Assembly (NCBI GenBank): GCA_007127095.1
Contig: SKZY01000109.1
Location: forward strand, 1 to 57,730
Length of the DNA stretch: 57,730 nt
Direction of reading: 5' to 3'
Origin: Planctomycetaceae bacterium
GTDB lineage: Bacteria > Planctomycetota > Planctomycetia > Pirellulales > Pirellulaceae
Numbering within the stretch: position 1 is the stretch's first letter; every line of letters starts with the position of its first letter. This document shows, piece by piece, positions 40,174 through 49,828 of this stretch. The position numbers were made by a program, and so were the translations under genes. Below the pieces are notes generated by a model. That model did not search any database. It saw nothing but the letters and a program-made list of their open reading frames with translations, and was not told the origin of the DNA.

Positions 40174-41481
40174 ATGACACGCTGTCACGGAAATCAATTG
40201 GGCCGTCGGGGGTTTTTGGCGGCCGGGTCACTCGGTGGACTGGGGCTGACGTTGCCGCAGTTGCTGATGATGCGGGAGGCCCGAGCCCAGATCAAAGAAT
40301 ACGATTTTATTGAGGCCAAGGCAAAGAGCGTCATCCACGTATTTTTGCCCGGCGGGATCGCTCACCAAGAGTCGTTTGACCCCAAGCCGTACAGTCCGCT
40401 TGAGTACCGTGGGGAGATGGGGACGATCCGGACGAACACCGGCGAAGTCTTCAGCGCGACGGTGCCGAATTTGGCTAAGTGTGCTGACAAGTTCGCGGTG
40501 ATTCGCTCGATGACGCATGGCGAGGCGGCTCACGAGCGTGGCACGCACAATATGTTTACCGGCTACAAGCCGAGTCCGGCGCTGGTTTTTCCGAGTTTTG
40601 GCAGCGTGGTCAGCCATGAGTTTGGGCCTCGGCATGATCTGCCGCCTTACGTCTGTGTCCCGAATGTGCCGAACGAGTATGCCGGGTCGGGATATCTGTC
40701 GAGTAGCTACGGGCCGTTCGCGCTCGGTGACGATCCGGCTCGGTCTCGATTCAAGGTCCGCGACCTGAATCTCGCTGGTGGGGTGGATGCGGAGCGGTTC
40801 GTTCGCCGTAAGTCGGCGTTGGAAGCGGTTAACCGTCGTTTCGCGTCGCTGACCTCCGCCGATAGTGTCGCCGCAATGGACTCGTTTTACGAGCGTGCAT
40901 ACGGTTTGCTCGATAGTCCCGAGGCTCGCGATGCTTTCGACATCGACAAGGAAGAGGACAAGTTGCGAGATCGTTACGGCCGCAATCAGGCCGGTCAGCG
41001 GTTGTTGATGGCCCGGCGATTGGTCGAGGCGGGTGTGCGTTTGGTGACCGTGACCTATGGCGGTTGGGACATGCACGCCAACATCACCAACGGGTTCCGT
41101 AGTCAGATGCCGTCGCTCGATGTGGCCTTGTCGACGCTGATCGATGACTTGTCCCAACGGGGGATGCTGGACGAAACGCTGGTGATCGTCAGCAGCGAGT
41201 TCGGTCGTACACCGAAAATCAACCAAGACGCCGGACGCGACCACTGGCCGAAGGTGTTCAGCGTGATGCTCGCCGGTGGCGGTGTGAAGGGCGGTTTGGT
41301 TTATGGTGCCAGTGACGCGACCGCGTCGGAACCCGAGGATAATCCGGTCAGTCCCGAAGACTTGGCGACCACGATGTATCACCTGCTGGGGATCGTCGCC
41401 GACAAGGAGCTGATGGCGCCAGGCGATCGGCCGATCGAGATCGTCGATGGTGGCGAGGTCGTCAACGAGTTGTTGGTGTAG
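40174..41481 (+). CDS. DUF1501 domain-containing protein
   Basis: This is a 435-residue DUF1501 protein with a Tat-like signal (LGRRGFLAAGSLGG, about residues 9-22). Family landmarks are KSVIHVFLPGGIAHQESFDPKP, IRSMTHGEAAHERGTHNMFTGY, VTVTYGGWDMHANI and SSEFGRTPKINQDAGRDHWPKVFSVMLAGGGVKGG. It is the first gene of a plus-strand set with a PPC-domain protein, a DUF1549/DUF1553 protein and a WD40/cytochrome protein. This gene set is widely conserved in planctomycetes. The members are presumed to act together in the periplasm or at the surface, but the reaction is unknown. It is paralogous to the DUF1501 protein at 2755-4236. Confidence 0.94.
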   Translation: MTRCHGNQLGRRGFLAAGSLGGLGLTLPQLLMMREARAQIKEYDFIEAKAKSVIHVFLPGGIAHQESFDPKPYSPLEYRGEMGTIRTNTGEVFSATVPNLAKCADKFAVIRSMTHGEAAHERGTHNMFTGYKPSPALVFPSFGSVVSHEFGPRHDLPPYVCVPNVPNEYAGSGYLSSSYGPFALGDDPARSRFKVRDLNLAGGVDAERFVRRKSALEAVNRRFASLTSADSVAAMDSFYERAYGLLDSPEARDAFDIDKEEDKLRDRYGRNQAGQRLLMARRLVEAGVRLVTVTYGGWDMHANITNGFRSQMPSLDVALSTLIDDLSQRGMLDETLVIVSSEFGRTPKINQDAGRDHWPKVFSVMLAGGGVKGGLVYGASDATASEPEDNPVSPEDLATTMYHLLGIVADKELMAPGDRPIEIVDGGEVVNELLV

Positions 41482-41498
41482 TCGTCTGCCGGCACGGT

Positions 41499-41577
41499 GA
41501 GGCCGGGTGTTCAGTCCCGGCCTCCTGGGGTCCCTTTCGGCAGGGATTCCGTGTCACCTGGGGTTTTGCGTCCCAGG
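41499..41577 (+). promoter_or_regulatory. Three successive hairpins between the DUF1501 and PPC genes
   Basis: GAGGCCGGG (41499-41507) pairs perfectly with CCCGGCCTC (41516-41524). TCCCT (41531-41535) pairs with AGGGA (41542-41546) around TTCGGC. CCTGGG (41557-41562) pairs with CCCAGG (41572-41577). None is followed by a strong T run. They may stabilise or attenuate the polycistronic mRNA between the first and second genes. Confidence 0.5.
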
Positions 41578-41626
41578 GGGGCAAGCAGGTCTCCGTTTTT
41601 TCCCGTCGAACCGATTCGAGTTTGCC

Positions 41627-44173
41627 ATGTCGCGTTTTTTGAACTTCATCCGCTCGAACGATCTTGGGCGGGGGCAATCGCCGGTCAGTCCGCTTCGGTC
41701 TTTGGTCGCGACGGTCGAGGCCTGCGCCCGGCCTCGCCTGGTTGCTCTGCTGACCTGCGTGGTCGTGTTGGCGACCTTAGGAGGCTCGGCGATGGCCGCC
41801 CAACCGGTGGTCACGCGGATGGAGCCGATGGGTGTCGTCCGTGGCGAGACTACCAAGGTGACTCTGCATGGCGCCCGACTCGGCGACGCGATGCAGGTGT
41901 TGTTCGATAAGCCGGGGCTTGAGGTCACCGAGGTCAAGCCGCTCGACGGCGGCAAAGCCGAGATCACGGTCGTCGCGGCTGCTGATATGGCTCCTGGGCT
42001 CTATCCGCTGCAATTGGTCACGAAGTCGGGAGTCAGCAATCTGCGGCTGATCGGCGTCGGTGCGATGCCGGTGGTTCAAGAGGTCGAGCCGAATAGCGAT
42101 TTCGAGTCGGCGCAGAAGATCGAGCTGAACACGACGGTCGAAGGGCTAATCAAGTTTGAAGACGTCGATTATTTCGAAGTAGAGTTGGCGGCTGGTCAGA
42201 CGATCCACATCGAGGTCGAGGGTTTGCGGCTGAGTTACGACTATTCCAATCGGATCTTTGACCCTTATGTCGCGGTCCTCGACGAGCGGCGGTTTGAAGT
42301 TTCGGAGAGCGATGACACGCCGCTGTTGCAACAGGACCCTCTGTGCAGTTTTACCGCGCCCGAAGCGGGGACGTACAAGGTGGTGATCCGGGACAGCAGT
42401 TTTGGTGGCAACGACCTGGCCTATTATCGGATGCATATCGGTACCTTTCCGCGACCGATCGCGGTGGTGCCTGCTGGCGGTGTTCCCGGCGATCTGTTGG
42501 CAGCGTCGCTGGTCCATCCGACCGGTGACCCTGAATCGCCGTTGGTGATCGCCTCGCAGTACCAACTTCCGAGCGAGCCGAGTGAGGCATTTCCGTTGGT
42601 GACCGAGAACGAGGACGGGATCAGTCCGTCGCCGAATTGGATTCGGGTTAATTCGTTGCCGGTGACACTCGAGACGGAGCCCAACGATGACATTCGCAAA
42701 GGAAATGCTGCGACAGCACCGGGTGCGTTCTGTGGAGTGATCGGTCAACCCGGCGACTTCGACTGTTTCTCGTTCGAGTGTGAAAAGGGTAAGAAATATT
42801 GGGTGCGGGTGTTCGCTCGCAACACCCTGCGATCGCCACTCGATTCGGTCATCAATGTTTACGACCCGGCCTTCAAGTCGGTCGGTAGCAACGATGATCA
42901 GGGTGGAAGTCCCGATTCGTATCTCGAGTTCACAGCCGCGGAAGCCGGCAGTTACACGGTTCGGATTTACGACGCTTTGCGGCGTGGCGGCCCCGATTAT
43001 GCCTACCGAATCGAAGTCGCTACAGCCGATCCCAAGCTGTCGCTCGATCGTCGTGAAATCGTCCGCGATGAGCCGCACGGCATCGCGGTTCCCAAGGGCG
43101 GTTCGATGGCGATGATGGTAACGGCCAAGCGAGAGAATTTCGGTGGCGAGTTGGAATTGGCGTTAGCCGACCTGCCCGCGGGAATCGAGGCACAGGTGTT
43201 CCCGATGCCTGCCAACCGGGCCGAGATCCCAGTCTTGCTTTCGGCGGCCGCCGATGCCGCGGACGAGGCCAGCCTGGCGGCGTTGACCGCTCGTCCGACC
43301 GACGAAAAGTTGGCGGATCTCGAGGGCCATTTCGCACTGAGGCACAAACTGGTGTTGGGGCGAAACCGCCGTGAGATGTGGGGTTATGATTCCGATCGCC
43401 TCGCCGTCTCGGTGGCCGATCCGGCTCCCTTTAAGATCCATCTTGAGCAACCCGGTGTACCGATCGTCCGCAGCGGATCGATGGAGTTGAAGGTGTCGAT
43501 CGAACGTGATGAGGAATTCGACGGCGTCGTTTCGCTGGCGACGCTCTATACGCCCCCTGGGATCGCCGTGAATAACGGGCGGCGAATCGCCAAGGGAGAG
43601 AACGAAGTTACCGTACCGATCACCGCCAATGGCAGCGCCGGGATCGGCGTGTGGCCAATCATTTTGGTCGCCAGCTACGATTCGGGGAACGGCCAATCAA
43701 AAATCGTCACGGCCCCGATCGAATTGGATGTTCAGGATTTAGCATTCAAGTTTGAGTTTCCCAAATTGGCAGGTGAAATCGAAACCGAATTGGCGATGGA
43801 ATTGTCGGTCGAGGTGATGCGGCCTTTCGAGGGAAGCGGTGAGGTCGAATTGGTCGGATTTCCGCCGGGAGTTAGTTCGCCTGAGCCGAAGCAGGCGGTC
43901 ACGTCGGAGTCGACATCGGTCACCTTCCCGTTGGTGCTGACCAAAGATGCGAAGGTCGGTAATCACAAGACGTTTAATTGTGTCGCCAGGATTACTTCGC
44001 CCGAGGGATTGATCACCCAGACCCAAGGGACCGGGGAGCTCCGGGTCGACAAGCCGTTGCCGCCGAAAGCCGACGCGGCCCCGGCTCCCAAGAAAGAAGA
44101 AACCAAGGCGGCGCCGAAGCCACTGAGCCGGTTGGAACAACTCCGGCAGATGAAAGCGAATTCGGGGTCGTAG
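41627..44173 (+). CDS. Exported protein with pre-peptidase C-terminal (PPC) domains
   Basis: This is an 848-residue exported protein. A long N-region precedes a hydrophobic segment near residues 40-58, so the ATG at 41627 with a late signal peptide is the best start. An IPT/TIG-like beta domain (VTRMEPMGVVRGETTKVTLHG) comes first. Two PPC-type beta-sandwich domains follow, each with an E-x-E-P-N-(S/D)-D entry and a DxD(Y/C)F core: VEPNSDFESAQ with DVDYFEVEL, and TEPNDDIRKGN with DFDCFSFEC. The C-terminal part has further beta domains and a Lys/Pro/Ala tail. PPC domains commonly aid secretion or binding. It is the second gene of the DUF1501 cluster. Confidence 0.88.
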   Translation: MSRFLNFIRSNDLGRGQSPVSPLRSLVATVEACARPRLVALLTCVVVLATLGGSAMAAQPVVTRMEPMGVVRGETTKVTLHGARLGDAMQVLFDKPGLEVTEVKPLDGGKAEITVVAAADMAPGLYPLQLVTKSGVSNLRLIGVGAMPVVQEVEPNSDFESAQKIELNTTVEGLIKFEDVDYFEVELAAGQTIHIEVEGLRLSYDYSNRIFDPYVAVLDERRFEVSESDDTPLLQQDPLCSFTAPEAGTYKVVIRDSSFGGNDLAYYRMHIGTFPRPIAVVPAGGVPGDLLAASLVHPTGDPESPLVIASQYQLPSEPSEAFPLVTENEDGISPSPNWIRVNSLPVTLETEPNDDIRKGNAATAPGAFCGVIGQPGDFDCFSFECEKGKKYWVRVFARNTLRSPLDSVINVYDPAFKSVGSNDDQGGSPDSYLEFTAAEAGSYTVRIYDALRRGGPDYAYRIEVATADPKLSLDRREIVRDEPHGIAVPKGGSMAMMVTAKRENFGGELELALADLPAGIEAQVFPMPANRAEIPVLLSAAADAADEASLAALTARPTDEKLADLEGHFALRHKLVLGRNRREMWGYDSDRLAVSVADPAPFKIHLEQPGVPIVRSGSMELKVSIERDEEFDGVVSLATLYTPPGIAVNNGRRIAKGENEVTVPITANGSAGIGVWPIILVASYDSGNGQSKIVTAPIELDVQDLAFKFEFPKLAGEIETELAMELSVEVMRPFEGSGEVELVGFPPGVSSPEPKQAVTSESTSVTFPLVLTKDAKVGNHKTFNCVARITSPEGLITQTQGTGELRVDKPLPPKADAAPAPKKEETKAAPKPLSRLEQLRQMKANSGS

Positions 44174-44224
44174 AGAGCCTCGCGATCGCTGTAGCCATTC
44201 ATACCCAGACTCGGGATAGAAGAT

Positions 44225-46744
44225 ATGAAGTTTTCAGGTCAAGGATTCACGCCGATGCGAGACTTATGCTCTTTGGTGACGCGGATATTTCCAATGTGGC
44301 TCGCCGTGTCGGCGATCGGTTTTGGCACGGGTTTAGCCTATGCCGTTAATCCCGAAGCGACTTCCACCCCGACGGATTCGGCCAAGGAGGTTGAGTTTGC
44401 GGTCTATCCTCCCGAGATTTCGCTCAATTCGGCCCGTGACTTTCAATCGTTTGTCGCGGTGCTGACGCGTGACGACGGGGTGACGTTGGACGTGACCGAG
44501 CGAGTGCAGTGGACGTTGGATGGCGACCCCGTCGCCCAACTCGATGGCCATTTCTTACGACCGGCCAGCGATGGTCAGGCCGAATTGGTCGCCGAATATC
44601 TCGGCACCACCCGTCGGATCCCGGTTTCGGTGGAGCATGCCGAAACAAAGTTTCCGGTCAGTTTTACCAACGATGTGATCCCCGTCTTGACCCGATCGGG
44701 GTGTAACACCGGGGCCTGTCACGGCGCCGCCCGCGGCAAGGACGGCTTCATGATCAGTCTTTTCGGGTACGACCCGGTGGGCGATTATCACCGGATTACG
44801 CGTGAGATCGGTGTCCGACGGATCAATCTGGCTCTGCCCGAGGAGAGTCTGTTTTTGAGGAAGTCGACCGGTGCCGTTCAGCATTCCGGCGGTAAGCGTT
44901 TTGGCGACGATTCAGACTACTACGCCACGATTTTGGAATGGCTTGAAGACGGTGTTCCGCAGGATTCGAGCGAGACACCACCCCCGAAAGTCGAATCGGT
45001 CTCGATCTATCCCGCGCAGATCGTGCTCGAGGGCGAAGGGGCCTCCCAGCGATTCGTCGCGGTCGGCCATTATGCCGATGGGACGACTCGTGACCTATCG
45101 CGACTGGCGGGTTTTTCGACGAACAACCCGACCAGCGCCGAGATCGATGACGCCGGTGTCGTTACCGCCGGGGCGCGAGGTGAAGCCTTCGTGATGGTCC
45201 GGTTCGATACTCACACCGTTGGTAGCCAAGTTCTGGTACTGCCGGAAAACTTGGACTACACGCCGCCGCCGGTCACCGGAAATTACATCGACGAACTCGT
45301 TTATAAAAAATTGCGTCAGGTTAGGATTCAACCGAGTGATCGGTGCAGCGACGAGGAGTTTTTGCGGCGAGCCACGATCGACATCACCGGGCTATTGCCG
45401 ACTCCGGAAGATTATCAGCAATTCGTCAATGATGTCGCTCCCGACAAGCGGGAAGCGTTGGTCAACCGGTTGCTCGAGCAAAAGGAGTTCAGCGAAATCT
45501 GGGCAATGAAGTTTGCTCAATTGCTGGCGATCAAGAGCAGTAACCAGGTTAGCTATAAGTCGGCATTCTTGTACGCCAATTGGTTGGCCGACAAGTTCGC
45601 GCGAAACGTGCCGATCGACGAGATGGTTCGCGAATTATTGGCCAGCAGCGGTGGCACTTTTACGACGCCTCAGACCAATTTCTATGAGGTCGAACGTGAC
45701 CGATTGAAGACGGCGGAGAATGTCGCTCAGGTCTTCATGGGGATTCGGACTCAGTGTGCCCAGTGCCACAACCATCCGTTCGACCGTTGGACGATGGACG
45801 ATTATTATGGCTTCGCTGCTTTTTTTGCCCAGATCGGGCGTAAGCAGGCCGAAGATTATCGCGAGTACATCATTTCGAACCGTGGTGGTGGCGAAACGAA
45901 GCATCCGGTCAGCGGTCAAAACATGAAGCCGAAGTTTCTCGGTGGCGACGAGCCCGATACTCGGGGCAAGGATCGGCGCGAGGTGTTGGCCGAATGGCTG
46001 ACCGCTCCGGAAAATCCGTATTTCGCCAAGTCGATCGCCAACCGGATTTGGGCCCACTTTACGGGGGTCGGACTCGTCGATGAGGTCGATGACATTCGGG
46101 CCAGCAATCCGCCGAGCAATCCGGAATTGTTCGACCTGCTTGGTGAGAAATTGGTCGAGTATGAGTTCGATCTCAAACAGTTGGTTCGTGACATCTGTGC
46201 TAGCGAAGCTTATCAGCGGAGCAGCACGCCGACGCCGGAGAATGCGGCCGATACGAGGAACTACGCCCACGCCACGGTGCGGCGGATTCCGGCGGAAAGT
46301 CTGCTCGATTGCATTTCGCAAGTTACCGAGTCGCCCGACAAGTTTCGTGGTTTGCCGCTGGGTGCCCGGGCCGTTCAGATTGCCGATGGGGCCACCAGTA
46401 ACTACTTTTTGACGACGTTCGGACGTTCGCCGCGAAACACCGTTTGCGATTGCGAAGCGTCGACCGATCCGACCTTGTCACAAGCCTTGCATTTGCTCAA
46501 CGGAGCGAGTGTTCACAATAAGATTGGCCAAGGCAAGGTGATCGAGCGGATGCTGAAGGACGAGGAGATGTCGGTCGATCAAGTGTTGGACGGGATCTTT
46601 GTCCGCTGCCTTGCACGGTTGCCTTCGGACGCCGAACGTAAAGATTTGCACTTGGTCGTTGCGGAGGCCGCCAACGAGCAGCAGGGCCTGGAAGACGTTC
46701 TGTGGGCGCTGTTGAACAGTCGCGAGTTCGTTTTCAATCACTAA
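44225..46744 (+). CDS. Ig-like, DUF1549, DUF1553 exported protein
   Basis: This is an 839-residue exported protein with a signal peptide (about residues 18-40). BIG2-like Ig domains occur twice: about 45-135 (VEFAVYPPEISLNSARDFQSFVAV) and about 255-340 (VESVSIYPAQIVLEGEGASQRFVAV). Between them is a cysteine motif GCNTGACHG, similar to a heme site but with four residues between the cysteines. DUF1549 follows (FLRRATIDITGLLPTPEDY and CAQCHNHPFDRWTMDDYYGF). DUF1553 comes last (SIANRIWAHFTGVGLVDEVDDIRASNPPSNPELFDLL). It is the third gene of the DUF1501 cluster, 51 bp after the PPC gene. It differs from the 1156-residue paralog in lacking the discoidin-like domain. Confidence 0.93.
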   Translation: MKFSGQGFTPMRDLCSLVTRIFPMWLAVSAIGFGTGLAYAVNPEATSTPTDSAKEVEFAVYPPEISLNSARDFQSFVAVLTRDDGVTLDVTERVQWTLDGDPVAQLDGHFLRPASDGQAELVAEYLGTTRRIPVSVEHAETKFPVSFTNDVIPVLTRSGCNTGACHGAARGKDGFMISLFGYDPVGDYHRITREIGVRRINLALPEESLFLRKSTGAVQHSGGKRFGDDSDYYATILEWLEDGVPQDSSETPPPKVESVSIYPAQIVLEGEGASQRFVAVGHYADGTTRDLSRLAGFSTNNPTSAEIDDAGVVTAGARGEAFVMVRFDTHTVGSQVLVLPENLDYTPPPVTGNYIDELVYKKLRQVRIQPSDRCSDEEFLRRATIDITGLLPTPEDYQQFVNDVAPDKREALVNRLLEQKEFSEIWAMKFAQLLAIKSSNQVSYKSAFLYANWLADKFARNVPIDEMVRELLASSGGTFTTPQTNFYEVERDRLKTAENVAQVFMGIRTQCAQCHNHPFDRWTMDDYYGFAAFFAQIGRKQAEDYREYIISNRGGGETKHPVSGQNMKPKFLGGDEPDTRGKDRREVLAEWLTAPENPYFAKSIANRIWAHFTGVGLVDEVDDIRASNPPSNPELFDLLGEKLVEYEFDLKQLVRDICASEAYQRSSTPTPENAADTRNYAHATVRRIPAESLLDCISQVTESPDKFRGLPLGARAVQIADGATSNYFLTTFGRSPRNTVCDCEASTDPTLSQALHLLNGASVHNKIGQGKVIERMLKDEEMSVDQVLDGIFVRCLARLPSDAERKDLHLVVAEAANEQQGLEDVLWALLNSREFVFNH

Positions 46745-46803
46745 GTCATGAAAATTAATAACGCTGGTACGGCGACGATCCATCCGGTTTTGATGTGAGA
46801 ATT

Positions 46804-48840
46804 ATGAGCAGCAGAAAGACTCGATTTTTGCTCGGCTTCGGTCTGGCATTTGGCCTTGTAGCCGGCTCGAGCGGCGTGGCCGTTGGTGAGCAAAGCCCGG
46901 ACGGCGACGACGCCGCGAAGATCACGTATGAAGACCACATCAAGCCGATTTTTCGTCAGCACTGCTTGAATTGCCATAATCAGGGCGAAGCCAAAGGTGG
47001 CCTCGCCTTGGATACGATGGGCGGATTGATGGCCGGTGGTGGTAGTGGCGAGATCGTCTATGACGGCGAAGTCGAGGGGAGTCGACTTTGGCAGCTGATC
47101 ACCCACGAAGACACTCCGGTGATGCCACCAGGTGCCGATAAGATTCCCGCTGAGCAGATCAAGTTGGTAGAAGCGTGGATTCAGGGTGGTTTGCTCGAAA
47201 ATTCTGGTAGCAAGGCCAAGAAGCGGAAGACGAATTCGTTGGCGTTTTCGGGTGCCTCGGGCGGACGGCCCGAAGGCCCGCCGCCGATGCCCGAAACGCT
47301 TCCTCAGGCGGTCCCGGTATTGACCGAGCGTGCCGCCGCCATCCCAGCGGTCGCCGCTAGCCCGTGGGCTCCGTTGGTCGCCGTTTCCGGTCAACGTCAA
47401 ATCGCCTTGTACCATGGCGAGACCGCCGAGTTGCTCGGAATCCTGCCCTTCCCCGAGGGTGTGCCGCTGTCGTTGCGATTCAGCCGCGACGGTGGTTTTC
47501 TGGTCGCAGCGGGCGGTGAACATTCGGCGCTCGGAATCGCCGCTATTTACAACATCAAGACGGGGGAACGCGAACTCGAGGTCGGCGATGAGCTCGATGT
47601 CGCCTTCGATGCCGACGTCAACGACGATCTGTCGTTGGTCGCCCTCGGCGGCCCCCAAAAAATGCTCCGGGTCTATTCCACAGAGGATGGCGAGCGAGTA
47701 TTCGATATTAAAAAGCACACCGACTGGATTTATGCGGTCGCGTTCAGCCCCGATGGGGTTTTGATCGCCTCGGGTGATCGTTCCGCCGGATTGGTCGTTT
47801 GGGAGGCGGCTACGGGTCAGCAGTATCTCGATCTGGGCGACCATAAAGGAGCGATTAATGACATCGCTTGGCGTGACGATTCGAATCTGTTCGCGTCTGC
47901 GAGCGAAGACGGTAGCGTCAAGTTGTGGGACGTCGTCGCCGGCAAGGCCGTCAAGACGATCAACGCTCACCCGGGCGGTGTCACCGGGGTCGCGTTCGAC
48001 CACGAAGGCCGCCTGGTCACTTCGGGTAAAGACCGCAAGGTCAAGTTGTGGAACCCGGCCGGCGACTTGATCCGTGAGTTTCCGGTGATGACCGAGGATG
48101 TGCTCGCTGTAGCGATCACACACGACGGCTCTCGTGTTGTCGGCGGTGATTGGACCGGCGACGTCCGATTGACCGAAGCGGAGAAACCGGAGGCCACTCT
48201 GGCTTTGGCTGCCAATCCACCAGCTGCCGAAGTACGGCTGCGTGAACAGCTCGAACGGCTCGCCTCGTTCGAACCGGACTTTCAAAAGTCGCTGACGCAA
48301 GCGAACGAACTGGCCGCCAAGCTGGCGGCAGCGACGGAGCAGCACCAATCGTTGGTAGCGGGCCGAGATGAGAAGCTCGCCGCGGCCGCGTCCGCCGAGC
48401 AAGCTGCGGAAAAGGCGGTCGAAACCGCCGATCGTGTCCGCGACGAAATATCGGTCGAGGCGACTGGTGGTCGTGATCTGCATGATCGCGTCATCGCCGC
48501 CAGGCTCGGTGATCTGGGGGGCGTCGAGGCTCAACAAGCGGTCGCCGAACTGGAAGCGAAACTCGCCGAGAGCTTCCAAAAGATCGCTCAAATGCGGCGT
48601 GACCAGATCGCTCAGCGGGCGATCGCAGTCGCCAAGGTTGATGAAGCGAAGGGGCTGCGGACTGAAGCTGAAGCGATGGCTGATCCGATCAAGGCCGCCG
48701 AATCGGCAGTCGCCGAGGCGAAGGCGGCCGTTGACGCGTTCGCTCAACAGCATGCGATCGTCGCCGCCAAGAAGGACTCGCTTGAGCAGTTAGTCGCCCA
48801 ACTCCGCCAAGCGGTCGATGCCGCTGGCAGTGGCGGTTGA
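46804..48840 (+). CDS. Cytochrome c-like, WD40-repeat, coiled-coil exported protein
   Basis: This is a 678-residue exported protein. After the signal peptide (about residues 1-28) comes a planctomycete cytochrome c domain with one heme motif (HCLNCHNQ) and a downstream VMPPGADKIP that may supply Met. WD40 blades then span about 180-470 (for example WIYAVAFSPDGVLIASGDRSAGLVVWEAATG and FASASEDGSVKLWDV). The last 190 residues are an Ala/Glu/Lys/Gln-rich coiled coil. The domain order suggests a redox module joined to a protein-binding scaffold. The ATG at 46804 is preferred over the GTG at 46795. It ends the DUF1501 cluster and overlaps the convergent kinase gene by 51 bp. Confidence 0.92.
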   Translation: MSSRKTRFLLGFGLAFGLVAGSSGVAVGEQSPDGDDAAKITYEDHIKPIFRQHCLNCHNQGEAKGGLALDTMGGLMAGGGSGEIVYDGEVEGSRLWQLITHEDTPVMPPGADKIPAEQIKLVEAWIQGGLLENSGSKAKKRKTNSLAFSGASGGRPEGPPPMPETLPQAVPVLTERAAAIPAVAASPWAPLVAVSGQRQIALYHGETAELLGILPFPEGVPLSLRFSRDGGFLVAAGGEHSALGIAAIYNIKTGERELEVGDELDVAFDADVNDDLSLVALGGPQKMLRVYSTEDGERVFDIKKHTDWIYAVAFSPDGVLIASGDRSAGLVVWEAATGQQYLDLGDHKGAINDIAWRDDSNLFASASEDGSVKLWDVVAGKAVKTINAHPGGVTGVAFDHEGRLVTSGKDRKVKLWNPAGDLIREFPVMTEDVLAVAITHDGSRVVGGDWTGDVRLTEAEKPEATLALAANPPAAEVRLREQLERLASFEPDFQKSLTQANELAAKLAAATEQHQSLVAGRDEKLAAAASAEQAAEKAVETADRVRDEISVEATGGRDLHDRVIAARLGDLGGVEAQQAVAELEAKLAESFQKIAQMRRDQIAQRAIAVAKVDEAKGLRTEAEAMADPIKAAESAVAEAKAAVDAFAQQHAIVAAKKDSLEQLVAQLRQAVDAAGSGG

Positions 48841-49488
48841 GTCGAACGTCAGAGTCATCACGGTTGGCCCACCTGGCGCCGATTCGATCCGCAGCTCGGC
48901 GCCGATCGATTCGGCTCGCCTCGCCATCAGGGCTAGGCCGTGATGGTCTGTGCCGCAGGAGGGTGAAAATCCGGTCCCGTCGTCGGTGACCGTGACGCGG
49001 AACCGTCGGGGGTGCGGCGGCTCTGAGGGAAGCGGAACGAATTCCACTCGGACCGCTGTTGGTGCGGCGTGCCTGATCGCGTTGCGGATCGCTTCAGCGA
49101 CGATCTGGACAACCGTGACCGCGACCTGACGATCGAGCCGTTCCCATGGCGGGCTGCCGACGATGTCCAGGTCGATCGGTTCGCCCCGCTCGGCGAGCGA
49201 TGTTCGGATCGTCTGCAGTTGGCGGCTCCAATAGGCTTCGCCGGAGTCGCTAGGAACGAGTCCCGATAGCAAGCCACGGGACTCGGCGATGGCCAATTCG
49301 ATCCACTCGATCGCCTGGGAAAGCCCTTCATCGGGCAGGCGGGCTTGCACCGCTTCGAGTTGTAGTTTGGCTGCAATCAGCGGTGGGATCACATGGTCAT
49401 GAATCTGACCCGCTGTCGCCAATCGCTGGCGTTCCGATTCGTCGGCGCGGTGGTGGGAACGATCAGCCGAACCAGCTTTTCTTGTCAA
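48790..49488 (-). CDS. NarX-type histidine kinase without sensor domain
   Basis: This is a 232-residue protein made of a HisKA_3-like dimerisation segment and a HATPase domain. The first part (ERQRLATAGQIHDHVIPPLIAAKLQLEAV, about residues 18-46) holds the likely phospho-His in QIHDHV. The ATPase part has an N-box (VAEAIRNAIRHA), a G1 motif (VTDDGTGF) and a later HGLALMARRAESIGAELRIESAPGGPT. No sensor, membrane or PAS domain is present, so signals must come from a partner. The TTG start at 49488 overlaps the STAS gene by 26 bp, which suggests coupled translation. No response regulator gene is adjacent. A downstream start is possible but would cut the His motif. Confidence 0.85.
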   Translation of the reverse strand: MTRKAGSADRSHHRADESERQRLATAGQIHDHVIPPLIAAKLQLEAVQARLPDEGLSQAIEWIELAIAESRGLLSGLVPSDSGEAYWSRQLQTIRTSLAERGEPIDLDIVGSPPWERLDRQVAVTVVQIVAEAIRNAIRHAAPTAVRVEFVPLPSEPPHPRRFRVTVTDDGTGFSPSCGTDHHGLALMARRAESIGAELRIESAPGGPTVMTLTFDSTATASGIDRLAELGD

Positions 49489-49828
49489 AGCTTTCGATCG
49501 CCTTTTCTTCGGTCTTGTGGATGTCGAACAGTTTGTTCAGCTTCGTGATCTTGAAGACTTCCATGACGTTGGTCGACAGATCGCAGAACTTCAACGCCAC
49601 GCCCTGAGTTTTGCACGATTTGTTGACCATGACCAATTTGGTGATCATCGCCGACGACATGAAACTGACGCCGCGGAAGTTCACCACCAACTTTTTGTGA
49701 ACCGCCTGCGGTACCGCCTCCTGCAGTTCGCGTCCGACCTGTTCGATCCTCTGGCTGTCGAGGATTTTGCCGTCGGTGAAGTAGACGACGACGATCTCAC
49801 CCTTGGTTTCGACGTTAATGGCGGCCAT
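49463..49828 (-). CDS. STAS domain protein (anti-sigma factor antagonist-like)
   Basis: This is a 121-residue single STAS domain of the SpoIIAA type. The opening strands (INVETKGEIVVVYFTDGKILD) and the helix-cap motif VSFMSSAMITKLVMVNKSC, with the phosphorylatable Ser position, are clear. The end is Lys-rich (DIHKTEEKAIESFDKKSWFG). Such proteins bind anti-sigma kinases and release sigma factors. The ATG at 49828 gives a normal STAS N-terminus. The longer frame to 49900 adds 24 residues unlike the family. It overlaps and precedes the histidine kinase gene, so the two may form one partner-switching or signalling unit. Confidence 0.9.
   Translation of the reverse strand: MAAINVETKGEIVVVYFTDGKILDSQRIEQVGRELQEAVPQAVHKKLVVNFRGVSFMSSAMITKLVMVNKSCKTQGVALKFCDLSTNVMEVFKITKLNKLFDIHKTEEKAIESFDKKSWFG

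Noticed and set aside
40228-41382. A 384-residue minus-strand open frame opposite the DUF1501 gene
   Set aside because: DUF1501 motifs are clear on the plus strand. The antisense frame is a shadow.
46741-48753. A 670-residue minus-strand open frame opposite the WD40/cytochrome gene
   Set aside because: It is the antisense shadow of a gene with clear signal peptide, heme motif and WD40 repeats. It has no family similarity or start context.
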